NCBI RefSeq assembly: GCF_014193895.1
Contig: NZ_BLZR01000001.1
Coordinates: 806,001-870,000, forward strand
From: Clostridium fungisolvens
Lineage (GTDB): Bacteria > Bacillota > Clostridia > Clostridiales > Clostridiaceae
Length of the DNA stretch: 64,000 nucleotides
Direction: 5' to 3'
In this document: positions 43,312 through 52,551 of the stretch, piece after piece
How positions within the stretch are numbered: the stretch's first letter is position 1
How the letters are laid out: every line of letters begins with the position of its first letter
Notes under the pieces: model-generated
Databases searched by the model: none
What the model saw: the letters and a program-made list of their open reading frames with translations, nothing else
Told to the model about the DNA's origin: nothing
Position numbers and translations under genes: made by a program

Positions 43312-44211
43312 TTAAAAAGGTGAATTCATAATTCTTATTTCATCAGTTCTTATAAATCTGTTTCCTATAAATAATCTATCATATATCAAGTCCATGTAAT
43401 CAAGTACCTTATCCAAATTCATTATTATGAAGAAACTAAGATATCTTTTCAGATACTTTGAGGCCACACCATGGAATATTGAGAGCCATTTTTTCAAATT
43501 TGGCCAAAGATATTTTATTCTATACTCAGCCTCTACCTTAATTGATTTGTTTCTATTATGTCTCATCGCTATTGAATTTATATATTTGTCTCCATATGGA
43601 GCAATGTGTGAGGCCTTTTCTATTTTAGAATAGACTTTTTCATTAAAAGCTCTTCGATCCCATTGATGCTTAAATATTGGTTTTATAAACATAGAGTCAT
43701 CTTGTCCTTTTGCCCCAATGACCCAAATGTTTTCTCTTGGAGTTGATGAAGCTATTATTTCTGCATTTCTACACCCTTTAAGATTCTCTTTTAAAATGAC
43801 CTTTCCTACATGTACAACCCCTGATAGAATATCTGGAGTTGAGTCTATGCTTAACGCTTGAAGTACTTTATGTCTCCAATAAAAAGCTGTACCAATACTT
43901 ATATTTAGCTTCTCTGCACAAAATTTTAAAGTTTTGTTTTCTGTCATTAATTCAGTAAATTCTAGCCAGGTTCTAGCATTCTTTTTTGAATAGCTCCATA
44001 ATGAATTAGTTGTACGTGAAAAGGTTTTTTGACACACTTTGCATTTGTATCTTTGAATTCCATTATAAAAACCATATTTAATATGCCAATTTGACCCGCA
44101 AAGTGGACAAACTTCTACAACTCTATCTTTATAAAAATCTCTTTTTAGAACCTTGTTAGTATGTAGATCAAATTTTTTTAATTCAACATCGTGCTGAAGC
44201 AAAAAGAACAC
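43312..44211 (-). CDS. IS1595-like transposase-related protein, catalytic acids apparently lost
   Basis: 299 residues. The N-terminal zinc ribbon CPLCGSN...YKCKVCQKTF (about 35-65) is followed by a helix-turn-helix ('LKFCAEKLNISIGTAFYWRHKVLQAL') and then the region where ISXO2-type DDE transposases have 'G-x-V-E-V-D-E'. Here it reads SGVVHVGKVILKEN, with no acidic pair. The second catalytic position ('TDG-x-x-Y') reads 'IAPYGDKYI'. The C-terminus 'WPNLKKWLSIFHGVASKYLKRYLSFF' still fits IS1595 transposases. The frame is intact and no terminal inverted repeats were found around it. It is either a dead IS relic or a domesticated DNA-binding protein. Confidence 0.7.
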   Translation of the reverse strand: MFFLLQHDVELKKFDLHTNKVLKRDFYKDRVVEVCPLCGSNWHIKYGFYNGIQRYKCKVCQKTFSRTTNSLWSYSKKNARTWLEFTELMTENKTLKFCAEKLNISIGTAFYWRHKVLQALSIDSTPDILSGVVHVGKVILKENLKGCRNAEIIASSTPRENIWVIGAKGQDDSMFIKPIFKHQWDRRAFNEKVYSKIEKASHIAPYGDKYINSIAMRHNRNKSIKVEAEYRIKYLWPNLKKWLSIFHGVASKYLKRYLSFFIIMNLDKVLDYMDLIYDRLFIGNRFIRTDEIRIMNSPF

Positions 44212-44311
44212 CTCTCTAAGAAAATATAATAATTAAGCTATCCTCTTAATGCTTGCCACATGTTCATGTTTTTAATCACTACCAACATTTATTTAACAAA
44301 TAATTGCATAC

Positions 44312-44395
44312 TATAAAAAATAATTGAAGTGCTCTTGTTCAGTGAGTTTTTTTGCGCGTCAGCCTTTTTGTAGCATAAGTTAAGAAATTCTTGCA
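44312..44395 (-). repeat. Family C element, copy 1 (degenerate, partial)
   Basis: Read on the minus strand it gives AAAGGCTGACGCGCAAAAAA followed by CTCACTGAACAAGAGCACTT, aligning with AAAGGCAGATGCGCAAAAAA and the terminal hairpin of the other family C copies. Confidence 0.55.
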
Positions 44396-44433
44396 GTAGA
44401 ATAAGTTTTACCTAGTTGCTGTCTTTATAAAGC

Positions 44434-44525
44434 TGCACCACTTTAATCGGAAATCTATTTTTAAAACTCCTCTGGGGTCAAATGAGAGAATTTTAAAATA
44501 TAAATTTCAGCATCAAGTGATTCAT
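44434..44525. repeat. Family B palindromic element, copy 1
   Basis: ~92 bp. Outer arms TGCACCACTTTAATC and AGTGATTCAT are inverted. An inner CTCCTCTGG...GAGAG hairpin is flanked by ATTTTTAAAA / TTTTAAAATA. The outer ends are more diverged than in copies 3, 4 and 6. Confidence 0.7.
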
Positions 44526-44750
44526 AAATATATAAGTTCTAATAAGTTTTGTTCATAAAAATATTGAAGTAATGATACTTTAGATGATTAATTGATGCTG
44601 TTAATCTTTTGTAGATAAAAATAGTGACACTTATTCTTTAGTTTACTAAGGCGCCAATTTGCTAGACAAACTTCCTAAAAATAATCACCTAAATCTAAAT
44701 AATGAGTACCTTACATAAACAAAGATAAGTGGTAATATTAAATTGAATAA

Positions 44751-44845
44751 AGATGAAACGATTTAATCAGAAATATATTTTTGAACTCCTCTGGATTTTG
44801 AGAGGGGCATTTGAAAATATAAATTTAAGTCTGAAGTGGTTCATA
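44751..44845. repeat. Family B palindromic element, copy 2
   Basis: ~95 bp from AGATGAAACGATTTAATC to TGAAGTGGTTCAT with the inner CCTCTGGATTTTGAGAGG hairpin. It lies between copy 1 and the SDR gene; together with family C copy 1 it fills the 700-base gap 44212-44911. Confidence 0.75.
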
Positions 44846-44911
44846 CTTTAAAGCTTTCTTTTATTTATAGACAGTTGTATATCATAATTATGGGAATTGG
44901 GAGGAAATTAT

Positions 44912-45631
44912 ATGAGTAGATTTGCGTTAGTTACAGGTGCAGACAGGGGACTTGGGTTAGAACTGGTTAAGAAACTTTTAAGTAATGGGTATAATGTTTT
45001 TGCGGGTAGATACCTTACAAACTATAAAGAGTTAGATAATTTAAAAGAAGAAAATGCTGATAACTTACATATTATAGATTTAGATATTTCAAACCTTGAG
45101 AGCGTAAAGAATGCTAGAGGTGTTATAGAAAATGTAACCGATAAACTGGATTTAATTGTGAATAATGGAGCTATATTAGGAGATATCGAGAAAACCATAG
45201 AAGATGAACTGGATTTTGAGGAAATTGAGAAGGTTATAAGTGTAAATGCAGTGGGGCCGTTAAGGGTAATAAATGTATTTATGAAGTTACTTACCAATGG
45301 TGATAAAAAGTTAATTGTAAATATATCTTCAGAGGCTGGCAGTATAAGCAATTCCAATAGAACAGGATGGTTTGCATATTGCATGTCAAAGGCTGCACTT
45401 AATATGGAATCAACGATAATAAATAATAGTTTTAAAGAAAAAGGTGGACAGGTTTTAGCTATTCATCCTGGCTGGATGAGAACTTATATGAGAGATAAGC
45501 TTGATAGTGAAGCACCTTTGACTCCTGAATATTCAGCTGATCATATTTGTAACATAATACTAGATAGTGATAAGTTTAAAGCTGATAAAGCTGTATATAT
45601 GGATTATGAAGGAAATTTAATGGAATGGTAA
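44912..45631 (+). CDS. Short-chain dehydrogenase/reductase
   Basis: 239 residues from ATG 44912 (GGGAGGAAATTAT upstream). NAD(P)-binding 'ALVTGADRGLGLELVKKLL' (TGxxxGxG), 'DLIVNNGAILGD' (NNAG-like), Ser in 'LIVNISSEAGSI' and the catalytic 'YCMSKAAL' (Tyr-x3-Lys). The short C-terminus ending 'MDYEGNLMEW' is typical of carbonyl-reductase-like SDRs. It lies 16 bases before the ThuA-like gene, so the pair may act on one sugar or keto compound. Confidence 0.9.
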   Translation: MSRFALVTGADRGLGLELVKKLLSNGYNVFAGRYLTNYKELDNLKEENADNLHIIDLDISNLESVKNARGVIENVTDKLDLIVNNGAILGDIEKTIEDELDFEEIEKVISVNAVGPLRVINVFMKLLTNGDKKLIVNISSEAGSISNSNRTGWFAYCMSKAALNMESTIINNSFKEKGGQVLAIHPGWMRTYMRDKLDSEAPLTPEYSADHICNIILDSDKFKADKAVYMDYEGNLMEW

Positions 45632-45647
45632 ACGAGAGGTAATAACT

Positions 45648-46289
45648 ATGGATCAAGATAAAAAGATACTAATAATTGGAGAGTATGAAAATGCTATGTA
45701 TCATCCTCTTAGAGATGTTGAAAAGGAGCTTAGAAATATAATAGGAGATGAATTCCAAGTTATAGCTACTGACTATTACAATAAGCTTAATTGTGAAGAT
45801 ATTAAGCAATATAGTTTAATTATATCTTATACAGACTGTTGGCAGGCTGAGGAAAACAAAAATCTTGCTGCAGCACTAGTAAGCTTTGTTGCTCAAGGTG
45901 GGGCTTTTGTAGTGATTCATAATGGAATTTCACTACAAAATAATTATGAATTGGCTACGCTAATAGGAGCGAAGTTTACGATGCATCCAGAAGCAACTAT
46001 GTTAAATTACAAAAATTTTAATATAAATCATCCTATAATGAATGGATGCAAAGAGTTTCAAATGCATGAAGAACCTTATCAATTTGTATTCGATAATATA
46101 GTTAATAAAGAAATACTTTTTTATTATGAATACAATAATGTACTTCTTGAAGCTGCCTGGTCATTAGAATATGGTAAAGGCAGAGTAGTATATTTATCAC
46201 CAGGACATAACAAGGAGAGCTTTGAAGTTGAAGGCTATAGAAATATAATTAAGAGAAGTGTTTATTGGTCAATGAAAGAAGAATTATAG
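45648..46289 (+). CDS. ThuA-like (class I glutamine amidotransferase-fold) protein
   Basis: 213 residues. 'KILIIGEYENAMYHPLRDV', 'YSLIISYTDCWQ', 'FVAQGGAFVVIHNGI', 'HPIMNGCKEFQMHEEPYQFVFDN' and 'GKGRVVYLSPGHNKESF' follow the ThuA/trehalose-utilisation order, including the His-Glu 'MHEEPY' element. ThuA proteins are linked to oxidation of disaccharides to keto forms; the partner dehydrogenase is usually of the GFO/IDH family, here an SDR. Second gene of a two-gene operon with a terminator. Confidence 0.8.
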   Translation: MDQDKKILIIGEYENAMYHPLRDVEKELRNIIGDEFQVIATDYYNKLNCEDIKQYSLIISYTDCWQAEENKNLAAALVSFVAQGGAFVVIHNGISLQNNYELATLIGAKFTMHPEATMLNYKNFNINHPIMNGCKEFQMHEEPYQFVFDNIVNKEILFYYEYNNVLLEAAWSLEYGKGRVVYLSPGHNKESFEVEGYRNIIKRSVYWSMKEEL

Positions 46290-46330
46290 AAAATAATATA
46301 GCTCTCCATAAATAAATTCATATAACGATG

Positions 46331-46404
46331 TACCTCTTTGAAGTGTATTTTAATTATCTGTAAAGATTATTTTAATTCACTTTTAAAGAGGTATATTTTT
46401 TTAT
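46331..46404 (+). terminator. Terminator after the ThuA-like gene
   Basis: TACCTCTTTGAAGTG pairs with CACTTTTAAAGAGGTA through a long imperfect stem (ATTTTAAT / ATTATTTTAAT), then TATTTTTTTATC. Confidence 0.65.
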
Positions 46405-46444
46405 CATATAGGTAGGTGTGAAATATTTATGTCTGTTAAACATG

Positions 46445-46580
46445 GGTATTTCAATGGCTTTAGAAGTTTTTATGGCTATATAGTAAAAAAAAACTTATTC
46501 ATCTGTAAGTTTCCTCACATGCATTTTGAAAGGCAGATACGCAAAAAGACTCATGGAAAAAGGCTGTTTCAGCGAGGGAG
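46445..46580 (+). repeat. Family C element, copy 2
   Basis: Contains GGTATTTCAATGGCTTTAGA, CTGTAAGTTTCCTCACATGC and AAAGGCAGATACGCAAAAAG in the same order as copies 3 and 4. Its terminal hairpin is degenerate. An 86-codon frame through it is a property of the repeat, not a gene. Confidence 0.75.
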
Positions 46581-46741
46581 TTATAAATACATGAAGAAAT
46601 TTCTAAAAATATCTTGCAATAGTAACTTACCTATTGTATCATACTTACATAAAGTAAGTTTGTTTGATTTTATGATTTATGATCATTAGTTTGACAACTT
46701 CGAGTATATAAATTCCCCGTTTATATAGAATAATTATTTAA

Positions 46742-46838
46742 AGATGAAACACTTCTATCCGAAGTTTATTTTCAAAACTTCTCTGGGTTTTGAGAGGAGA
46801 AGTTGAAAATATAATTTTAAGTATGAAGTGGTTCATCT
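46742..46838. repeat. Family B palindromic element, copy 3
   Basis: 97 bp from AGATGAAACACTTC to GAAGTGGTTCATCT, with inner ACTTCTCTGGGTTTTGAGAG hairpin. Outer and inner dyads are both well preserved. Confidence 0.85.
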
Positions 46839-46938
46839 ACAAGTAAATTTAAAAACAACAATTACTAGCTGATGAGATTGATACTTTGTGAATAGGGTAT
46901 GTAAGTGCTAGTAAGTATATAGAAGATTGAGGTGCAAA

Positions 46939-47571
46939 ATGACTGATTTAAAAACATTAATTGAACAAAGACACTCTGCCAATAATTTTATAGAAGGAGT
47001 GAAAATACCTAAGGAAGATTTTGATGCTATATTTGATTTATTAAAACTAGCACCATCTTGTTTTAATATTCAACATGCTAATTATTTAGTTATAACTGAT
47101 GAAGATAAAAAAGAAGCTTTAAGAGAAGCTGCATTTAATCAATATAAGATACATACTGCATCCGCTGCGGTCTTAGTTCTTGGTGATAAAGAAGCTTATA
47201 AAAAAGTGGATTCAATATATTCAGGAATGTTAAACTTAAAGATGTTATCTAAGATCGATTACGATAAGATGATGAATGATGTATTTAATTTATATGAAGG
47301 AAGAGGACAAGAGTTCCAAAGAGATGAAGCTATAAGAAATGCTTCTTTGTCAGCAATGATGTTTATGATGATTGCGAAAGACAAAGGTTGGGACACATGC
47401 CCAATGATAGGTTTTGACAATGAGAGAGTAAGTAAACTATTCAATATACCAGAAAACCTTGAACCAGTACTTTTGATAACAATGGGAAAAGAAGATACCT
47501 CAAAGAGAAGAATGAGAGGTTATAGAAGACCAGTAGGTGAATTTGTAACTTTTGAAACTTTTAATAAATAA
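46939..47571 (+). CDS. Nitroreductase-family flavoprotein
   Basis: 210 residues from ATG 46939 (GAGGTG upstream). 'LIEQRHSANNF' (FMN phosphate-binding Arg), 'LKLAPSCFNIQHANYLVI', 'AIRNASLSAMMFMMIAKDKGWDTCPMIGFD' and 'LLITMGKEDTSKRRMRGYRRPVGEFV' match NfsA/NfnB-type enzymes. It uses NAD(P)H with bound FMN to reduce quinones, nitro compounds or flavin. Its natural substrate is unknown. Monocistronic. Confidence 0.92.
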   Translation: MTDLKTLIEQRHSANNFIEGVKIPKEDFDAIFDLLKLAPSCFNIQHANYLVITDEDKKEALREAAFNQYKIHTASAAVLVLGDKEAYKKVDSIYSGMLNLKMLSKIDYDKMMNDVFNLYEGRGQEFQRDEAIRNASLSAMMFMMIAKDKGWDTCPMIGFDNERVSKLFNIPENLEPVLLITMGKEDTSKRRMRGYRRPVGEFVTFETFNK

Positions 47572-47593
47572 AAACTTAAGTAGTAAAGATATA

Positions 47594-47639
47594 ACAGATT
47601 ATATATGTGTGAAGTCATATATAATCTGCTTTTTTTTTG
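47594..47639 (+). terminator. Terminator of the nitroreductase gene
   Basis: ACAGATTATATATG pairs with CATATATAATCTG, followed by nine T residues. Confidence 0.85.
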
Positions 47640-48130
47640 AGTAAAAAAGAATATTTTGCTTGAAGTGAGCAAATATCCTTGAATATGTAAATGATATCAT
47701 TTAAAATAGATATAAATAATCAAAAATAAGCAAAAGCAATCACAAATGACTAAATTGAATGTTTGATTCTATTAGTTAATCATATATAGATGAACCACTT
47801 CGCATTCAAATTTATATTTTTAAATTCTCTCACCAGAAACAGTGAGAGTTTTTAAAATAGATTTCAGATTGAAGTGTTTAATCTTTAGCATCTTCAGTAG
47901 TTGCACCTAAATTTCAAAATAATCTTATAAATAAACCAATTTCAAATATGGGTACTATTAAAGCAACGTGTTTAAATATGAATTATAGATTGATACATAA
48001 ATTGGCATGATACTTGCTTAATAGTTAAGTATAGGATTCTTGTATGAAAACCTTCATACACGTTATTTAAGGGGAGTTGAGGCGTTTCTATAAAGGACTT
48101 TTTAGTTAGAAAGCCTATAAGGGGGACAAG
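47640..48130. other. Intergenic region before the LevR-type gene
   Basis: About 490 bases. It holds the perfect 16-bp palindrome TAAATGATATCATTTA (47688-47703), family B copy 4, and the small hairpin TGTATGAA-AACC-TTCATACA (48041-48060) about 70 bases before the start codon. The hairpin and palindrome are candidate operators for the regulator gene. Confidence 0.45.
47788..47884. repeat. Family B palindromic element, copy 4
   Basis: 97 bp from AGATGAACCACTTC to TTGAAGTGTTTAATCT, inner CTCTCACCAGAAACAGTGAGAG hairpin region (CTCTCAC / GTGAGAG). It is among the best-preserved copies. Confidence 0.85.
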
Positions 48131-50896
48131 ATGAAGAAGATAGATAAGATTTATTGTTACCTAGAGGAGCATACAAAAAAGCTTTCTAAAGAGAATATAT
48201 TGGATGATGTTGGGTTTACTTCAGTACAGATTGCAGAAGAACTGAACATGTTAAGAAACAATGTAAGTAGAGAGTTAAATGAATTATTAAGACTAGGTAA
48301 GATTATTAAGATAAAGGAAAGACCGGTTAGATTTATCCATAGAGGGATTGTGGAAGAAGTTTTGGGCATTGATCCAGCACATTCTATCATAGAAGTAAGA
48401 AGCATAAAAGAATTAATTTGTAGCAATTCTGAAAAAGATCCATTCAAATTATTGATAGGCTCGGAAAGAAGCTTGAAAAATCAGATAGAGCAAGCAAAGG
48501 CGGCTATATTATATCCACCTTCAGGACTAAACACTTTAATTGTTGGCCCCACTGGTGTAGGAAAAACTTTATTTGCCAAGATAATGTATAATTACGGAAA
48601 GTTTGTTGGAAAGTTTTCGGACAAATCACCTTTTGTAGTATTCAACTGTGCAGATTACTATAATAATTCTCAATTGTTATTAGATCATATCTTTGGACAT
48701 ATAAAAGGAGCGTACACTGGTGCAGATACTGAGAAACAGGGGTTAGTTGAAAAAGCAAATGGAGGTATTTTATTTTTAGATGAAATACATAGACTTCCTC
48801 CTGAAGGACAGGAAATGATATTTTACTTCATGGATACTGGTGAATATGGGAAACTCGGTGAAACAGAAAGAAATAGGAAATCCAATGTATTAATTGTCAG
48901 TGCTACCACAGAAGAATCTGATTCCTATATGCTTAAGACCTTTATGAGAAGAATACCTATAACAATAACTATTCCTTCATTACAAGAAAGAGATAATGAA
49001 GAAAAAGTTCAAATAATAAAGTATTTACTTTTAAATGAAGCTCACAGAGTGAATAAGCCTATAAAAGCATCTGTTGAGGTTGTAAAAGCATTAATTGGTA
49101 GTGCAACCTATGGAAATATAGGTCAATTAAAATCTAATGTTCAGCTTACCTGCGCAAAGGGTTTTTTAGAATGTATTAATGATGAGAAAGAATATATCGA
49201 ATTAGATTTTAAAACTCTTACTCCCAATATAAAGGATGGATTCTTTGAAATAGTAAGGGATAGAAGAGAATTTCAAAATTTAGATACAATAGTAGACGCA
49301 CCGATTTTCATAAGTCCTGATGGTTATAAAGGGGTGGTGGACTCTGGAGATTCCTATGAACCGCCTTTTAATCTATATAAGCTCATTGAAGATAAGCTTT
49401 CTTTGTTAAAGGAAGAAGGAGTGGACGATGATTATATAAACAAATTTATAACCACTGATGTAAATATCCATATTAAAAGTTTTTATAATAAATTTACTAA
49501 AAATAATGAAAGTAAAGATAGAATATTAAAGATTGTAGATAAAAACATATTAGACTTTGCAGAAGAAGTAAAATTTATAGCTGAAAAAGAACTAGGAAGA
49601 AAATATAGCGATAGATTTACTTATGCATTAAGCCTTCATATGAGTGCATTTTTTAAACGAGTAAAAGAGAAAAAGGACTATAGTAGAAAAAAATATAGCA
49701 CTGTAAGCATACACGACATAGAATATGAAGTTGCTCTTAAAATAAAAGATATGATAAGTGAAAAGTTTAATTTATATGTGCCAGAAGTAGAAGTAACTTA
49801 TATAGCAATTTTATTAAAATCCACAGAGGAAGAAAGCAAGGGCGATGTAGGAATCATAGTAGCAGCGCATGGAAATTCTACAGCCAGCAGCATGGTGAAT
49901 GTGGTAAAAGGATTGCTTGGTAATTCAAATATAAGTGCAGTGGATATGCCACTTGATGTAAGCCCAAAGAAGATCTTAGAAGTAGTAATAGAACGGGTTA
50001 AAGAGATGGACAACGGAAGAGGGGTACTGCTGCTGGTAGATATGGGATCACTAGTTAAATTTGATACTACAATAACTGAAAGAACAGGTATCCAGGTTAG
50101 AAGTATAGATATGGTTTCTACTCCATTAATATTAGAAGCTGTAAGAAAATCAAGTATTTTAGATATGGATCTAATAGATATATATAATTCTTTAAAGGAT
50201 TTCAAAGGCTATAATGACTATTCAAATGAGAAAGTATATTTAGAGGATAAGGTTATTGTAACTGTGTGCAGCTCAGGAAAAGGCACCGCTGAGAAACTTA
50301 AAGAAATAGTAGAAAAAGTGGTACTAAACTTGACTGGTGAAAATATGAAGATCATACCTATTGGTATAAGAGATTTAGATAAAAAAATTAAGGAACTACA
50401 AAAACAACATACAATTGTAGCTGTCATAGGGGTAAAGAGGCCAAAAGAGCAACTACCATTTATATCTTTAGAAAAACTAATAGATGGAAATGGTGAAAGT
50501 ATGTTGAGAGAACTTTTAAATAACAATAATCTCTCAGTAATAAATAACAGTAAAGATGTTGTTATAAGGGATATCTGTGAAAATAGTTTAGAAGAATTCC
50601 TGACTTATTTAAATCCAAAAAAGATAATCGGTACCTTAATGGAGTTTATAGGAAAGCTAGAAGAAAACTTAAATGCAGAGATAAACAATAATACTAAAAT
50701 AAGCATTATCAGTCACGTTGCTATTGCATTAGAAAGAATGATAACTAACGAAGGATTAAAATATACCGATGACAAAGACTCTTTAGACCCAAATATAGTA
50801 GAAGCAGTAAACAGTAGCTGTGAGGTATTCAAAAGATATCTAAAACTACAGCTTACTGAAGATGAAAAGTATTTTATTTGTCAGATGCTATTGTAG
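48131..50896 (+). CDS. levR: LevR-family sigma-54-dependent activator with PTS regulation domains
   Basis: 921 residues. Domains: N-terminal winged helix (about 1-75); AAA+ sigma-54 activation domain with Walker A GPTGVGKT (139-146), the sigma-54-contacting GAYTGAD loop and Walker B 'GGILFLDEIHRLP'; PRD1 (about 465-570); an EIIA-mannose-like domain ('DVGIIVAAHGNSTASSMVNV', 'VLLLVDMGSLVKF'); an EIIB-like region ('VIVTVCSSGKGTAEKL'); and a C-terminal PRD2 with 'SHVAIALERMI'. It is activated or inhibited by PTS phosphorylation and drives the mannose-type PTS operon at 53 kb, which has a sigma-54 promoter. Regulator and operon are separated by an IS. Confidence 0.94.
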   Translation: MKKIDKIYCYLEEHTKKLSKENILDDVGFTSVQIAEELNMLRNNVSRELNELLRLGKIIKIKERPVRFIHRGIVEEVLGIDPAHSIIEVRSIKELICSNSEKDPFKLLIGSERSLKNQIEQAKAAILYPPSGLNTLIVGPTGVGKTLFAKIMYNYGKFVGKFSDKSPFVVFNCADYYNNSQLLLDHIFGHIKGAYTGADTEKQGLVEKANGGILFLDEIHRLPPEGQEMIFYFMDTGEYGKLGETERNRKSNVLIVSATTEESDSYMLKTFMRRIPITITIPSLQERDNEEKVQIIKYLLLNEAHRVNKPIKASVEVVKALIGSATYGNIGQLKSNVQLTCAKGFLECINDEKEYIELDFKTLTPNIKDGFFEIVRDRREFQNLDTIVDAPIFISPDGYKGVVDSGDSYEPPFNLYKLIEDKLSLLKEEGVDDDYINKFITTDVNIHIKSFYNKFTKNNESKDRILKIVDKNILDFAEEVKFIAEKELGRKYSDRFTYALSLHMSAFFKRVKEKKDYSRKKYSTVSIHDIEYEVALKIKDMISEKFNLYVPEVEVTYIAILLKSTEEESKGDVGIIVAAHGNSTASSMVNVVKGLLGNSNISAVDMPLDVSPKKILEVVIERVKEMDNGRGVLLLVDMGSLVKFDTTITERTGIQVRSIDMVSTPLILEAVRKSSILDMDLIDIYNSLKDFKGYNDYSNEKVYLEDKVIVTVCSSGKGTAEKLKEIVEKVVLNLTGENMKIIPIGIRDLDKKIKELQKQHTIVAVIGVKRPKEQLPFISLEKLIDGNGESMLRELLNNNNLSVINNSKDVVIRDICENSLEEFLTYLNPKKIIGTLMEFIGKLEENLNAEINNNTKISIISHVAIALERMITNEGLKYTDDKDSLDPNIVEAVNSSCEVFKRYLKLQLTEDEKYFICQMLL

Positions 50897-50946
50897 GATT
50901 TCTATAATTTCAAAGAATATAGTAATTAAAAATAGCTACATCTTTA

Positions 50947-50995
50947 GAACCTGCTAGACATGAACTTAATTAATTCTGTCTAGCAGGTTTCTTAA
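50947..50995 (+). terminator. Terminator of levR
   Basis: AACCTGCTAGACA (50948-50960) pairs with TGTCTAGCAGGTT (50977-50989), then TCTTAATG; the U-run is poor. Confidence 0.65.
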
Positions 50996-51196
50996 TGTCT
51001 AGGAAATTATAAAGTTTTTTGAAAGCTAAACCTAGCAATATTAAGGGTTCAGAATAGTTATTTAGGGTAAACAGTAAAAAATAAATCATATTCGCCTGTA
51101 AGTTTCCTCATATACATTCGGAAAGGCAGATGCGCAAAAAAAGTAGCTGAAGAAGGGTCGCTTTGAACTGACCCCATAATTTTAGACAAATATTAA

Positions 51197-51946
51197 TTAA
51201 GCTATTTTTAGAGACTGAATCCTGTATTGAACAGGACTCAGTCCTTTTAATTTTATCTTAATACGATTATTATTATAATAATCTATATAAGATACTAACT
51301 CTTCTATAAAGTGATCTATACTTTCAAATTCCTGTAGATATAGCAACTCTGTTTTCAGTAATCCAAAGAAGTTTTCCATAACTGAGTTATCAAGACAGTT
51401 ACCTTTTCGCGACATACTTTGCTTAATACCTTTTTCCTTTAGCATCTTTTGATATTTATTCATTTGATATTGCCATCCCTGATCTGAGTGTAGTATCAAT
51501 TCTATGTCATCAGGAATCTTCTCAAAGGCCTTTTTAAGCATATCAACTGTTTGATGAAATGTAGGCCTTTCGGATAAGTTATAACTTATTATTTCTCCGT
51601 TGTACAAGTCAAGGATTGGCGAAAGATATAGCTTTTTTCCAAAGACAGCGAATTCGGTCACGTCAGTAACCCACTTCTCATTAGGTCTATTAGCTTTGAA
51701 GTTACGCGATAACAAGTTTGGGGCAATCTTGCCGATTTTGCCTCGGTATGACCTGTACTTCTTAATACGAACCATACACTTTAAACATAACTGCTTCATC
51801 AGTCTTTGAACAGTTTTATGATTTACAATATATCCTCTATTGTGCAGTTCTAAAGTAATTCTCCTGTATCCATATCTACCTTTATTCTCATGGAAAATCT
51901 GGACGATACAGGACTTAACAACATCGTATTTATCAGATTTCTCCAT
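51197..51946 (-). CDS. IS3-family transposase OrfB (DDE integrase core)
   Basis: 249 residues are open from the first ATG. The same frame is open further upstream ('GKISEKDKVVVIRELRHKYKL...STFYYRIK') into orfA, so the working product is almost certainly the OrfAB fusion made by -1 frameshifting near 52051-52057 (GAAAAAG). An HTH_21-like region ('FHENKGRYGYRRITLELH') is followed by the rve core with the DDE triad: 'KWVTDVTEF', 'LILHSDQGWQYQ' and 'NCLDNSVMENFFGLLKTE'. It catalyses strand transfer of the element. Confidence 0.93.
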   Translation of the reverse strand: MEKSDKYDVVKSCIVQIFHENKGRYGYRRITLELHNRGYIVNHKTVQRLMKQLCLKCMVRIKKYRSYRGKIGKIAPNLLSRNFKANRPNEKWVTDVTEFAVFGKKLYLSPILDLYNGEIISYNLSERPTFHQTVDMLKKAFEKIPDDIELILHSDQGWQYQMNKYQKMLKEKGIKQSMSRKGNCLDNSVMENFFGLLKTELLYLQEFESIDHFIEELVSYIDYYNNNRIKIKLKGLSPVQYRIQSLKIA

Positions 51947-52041
51947 GCTTTTTATACGATAGTAGAACGTGCTGCGAGGAATGTTTGCAATTTCTAATAA
52001 ATCAGCTAACTTATATTTATGCCTTAATTCTCTAATAACAA

Positions 52042-52551
52042 CTACTTTGTCTTTTTCGCTGATTTTTCCCTGGCTTGAACTAAGGCATTCAATTTTTTTA
52101 GGTACTCATTCTCCATTCGAAGGCGTTGAACCTCAGCAATTAAATCTTCATTTTGTGAGTTATCAGTATTAGGCTTTTTAAACTTATCCTTTTTCATTTT
52201 TGCCTTCCTCCCTCTGTTATCTCTATACAGAGCTTCGGGACCATACTCGAGATATATCCGTTCCCAAACACCTACGGTTGAACCATTTGGAATCCCAAAA
52301 TGAACAGCCCCTTGGAATAGAGATAAATTATTCTTATGGATATATTCTATAACATGAACTTTAAAATCACCAGTATATGTTCCAGACTTCATAGAAAGTC
52401 CTTCTACTCCAAATTTCTCATAAAGCGCAACCCATCTTTGAACTACAACTTTTGCTGTAGGGAGTGATTTTGCTACAGAATTGACTGACATACCTTTTTC
52501 TAATACATCATTCACCACTTTCAGTTTAACTTCTAAAGTATGTTTAGACAT
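52042..52551 (-). CDS. IS3-family transposase OrfA (helix-turn-helix protein)
   Basis: 169 residues. Two helix-turn-helix units ('LEVKLKVVNDVLEKGMSVNSVAKSLPTAKVVVQRWVALYEKFG' and 'DFKVHVIEYIHKNNLSLFQGAVHFGIPNGSTVGVWERIY') bind the element ends. The C-terminal leucine zipper 'NEDLIAEVQRLRMENEYLKKLNALVQ' mediates oligomerisation. It ends at a TAG at 52042-52044, just after the A-rich slippage site from which translation can move into orfB. Confidence 0.92.
   Translation of the reverse strand: MSKHTLEVKLKVVNDVLEKGMSVNSVAKSLPTAKVVVQRWVALYEKFGVEGLSMKSGTYTGDFKVHVIEYIHKNNLSLFQGAVHFGIPNGSTVGVWERIYLEYGPEALYRDNRGRKAKMKKDKFKKPNTDNSQNEDLIAEVQRLRMENEYLKKLNALVQAREKSAKKTK

Noticed and set aside
46429..46689. 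86-codon frame with a Phe/Arg/Lys-rich product
   Set aside because: It runs through family C copy 2; the other copies are not open in this frame, so it is a by-product of the repeat.
49798..50205. 135-codon minus-strand frame opposite levR
   Set aside because: Antisense shadow of the EIIA-like domain, Ser/Thr/Ile-rich as expected for the complement of an AT-rich gene.
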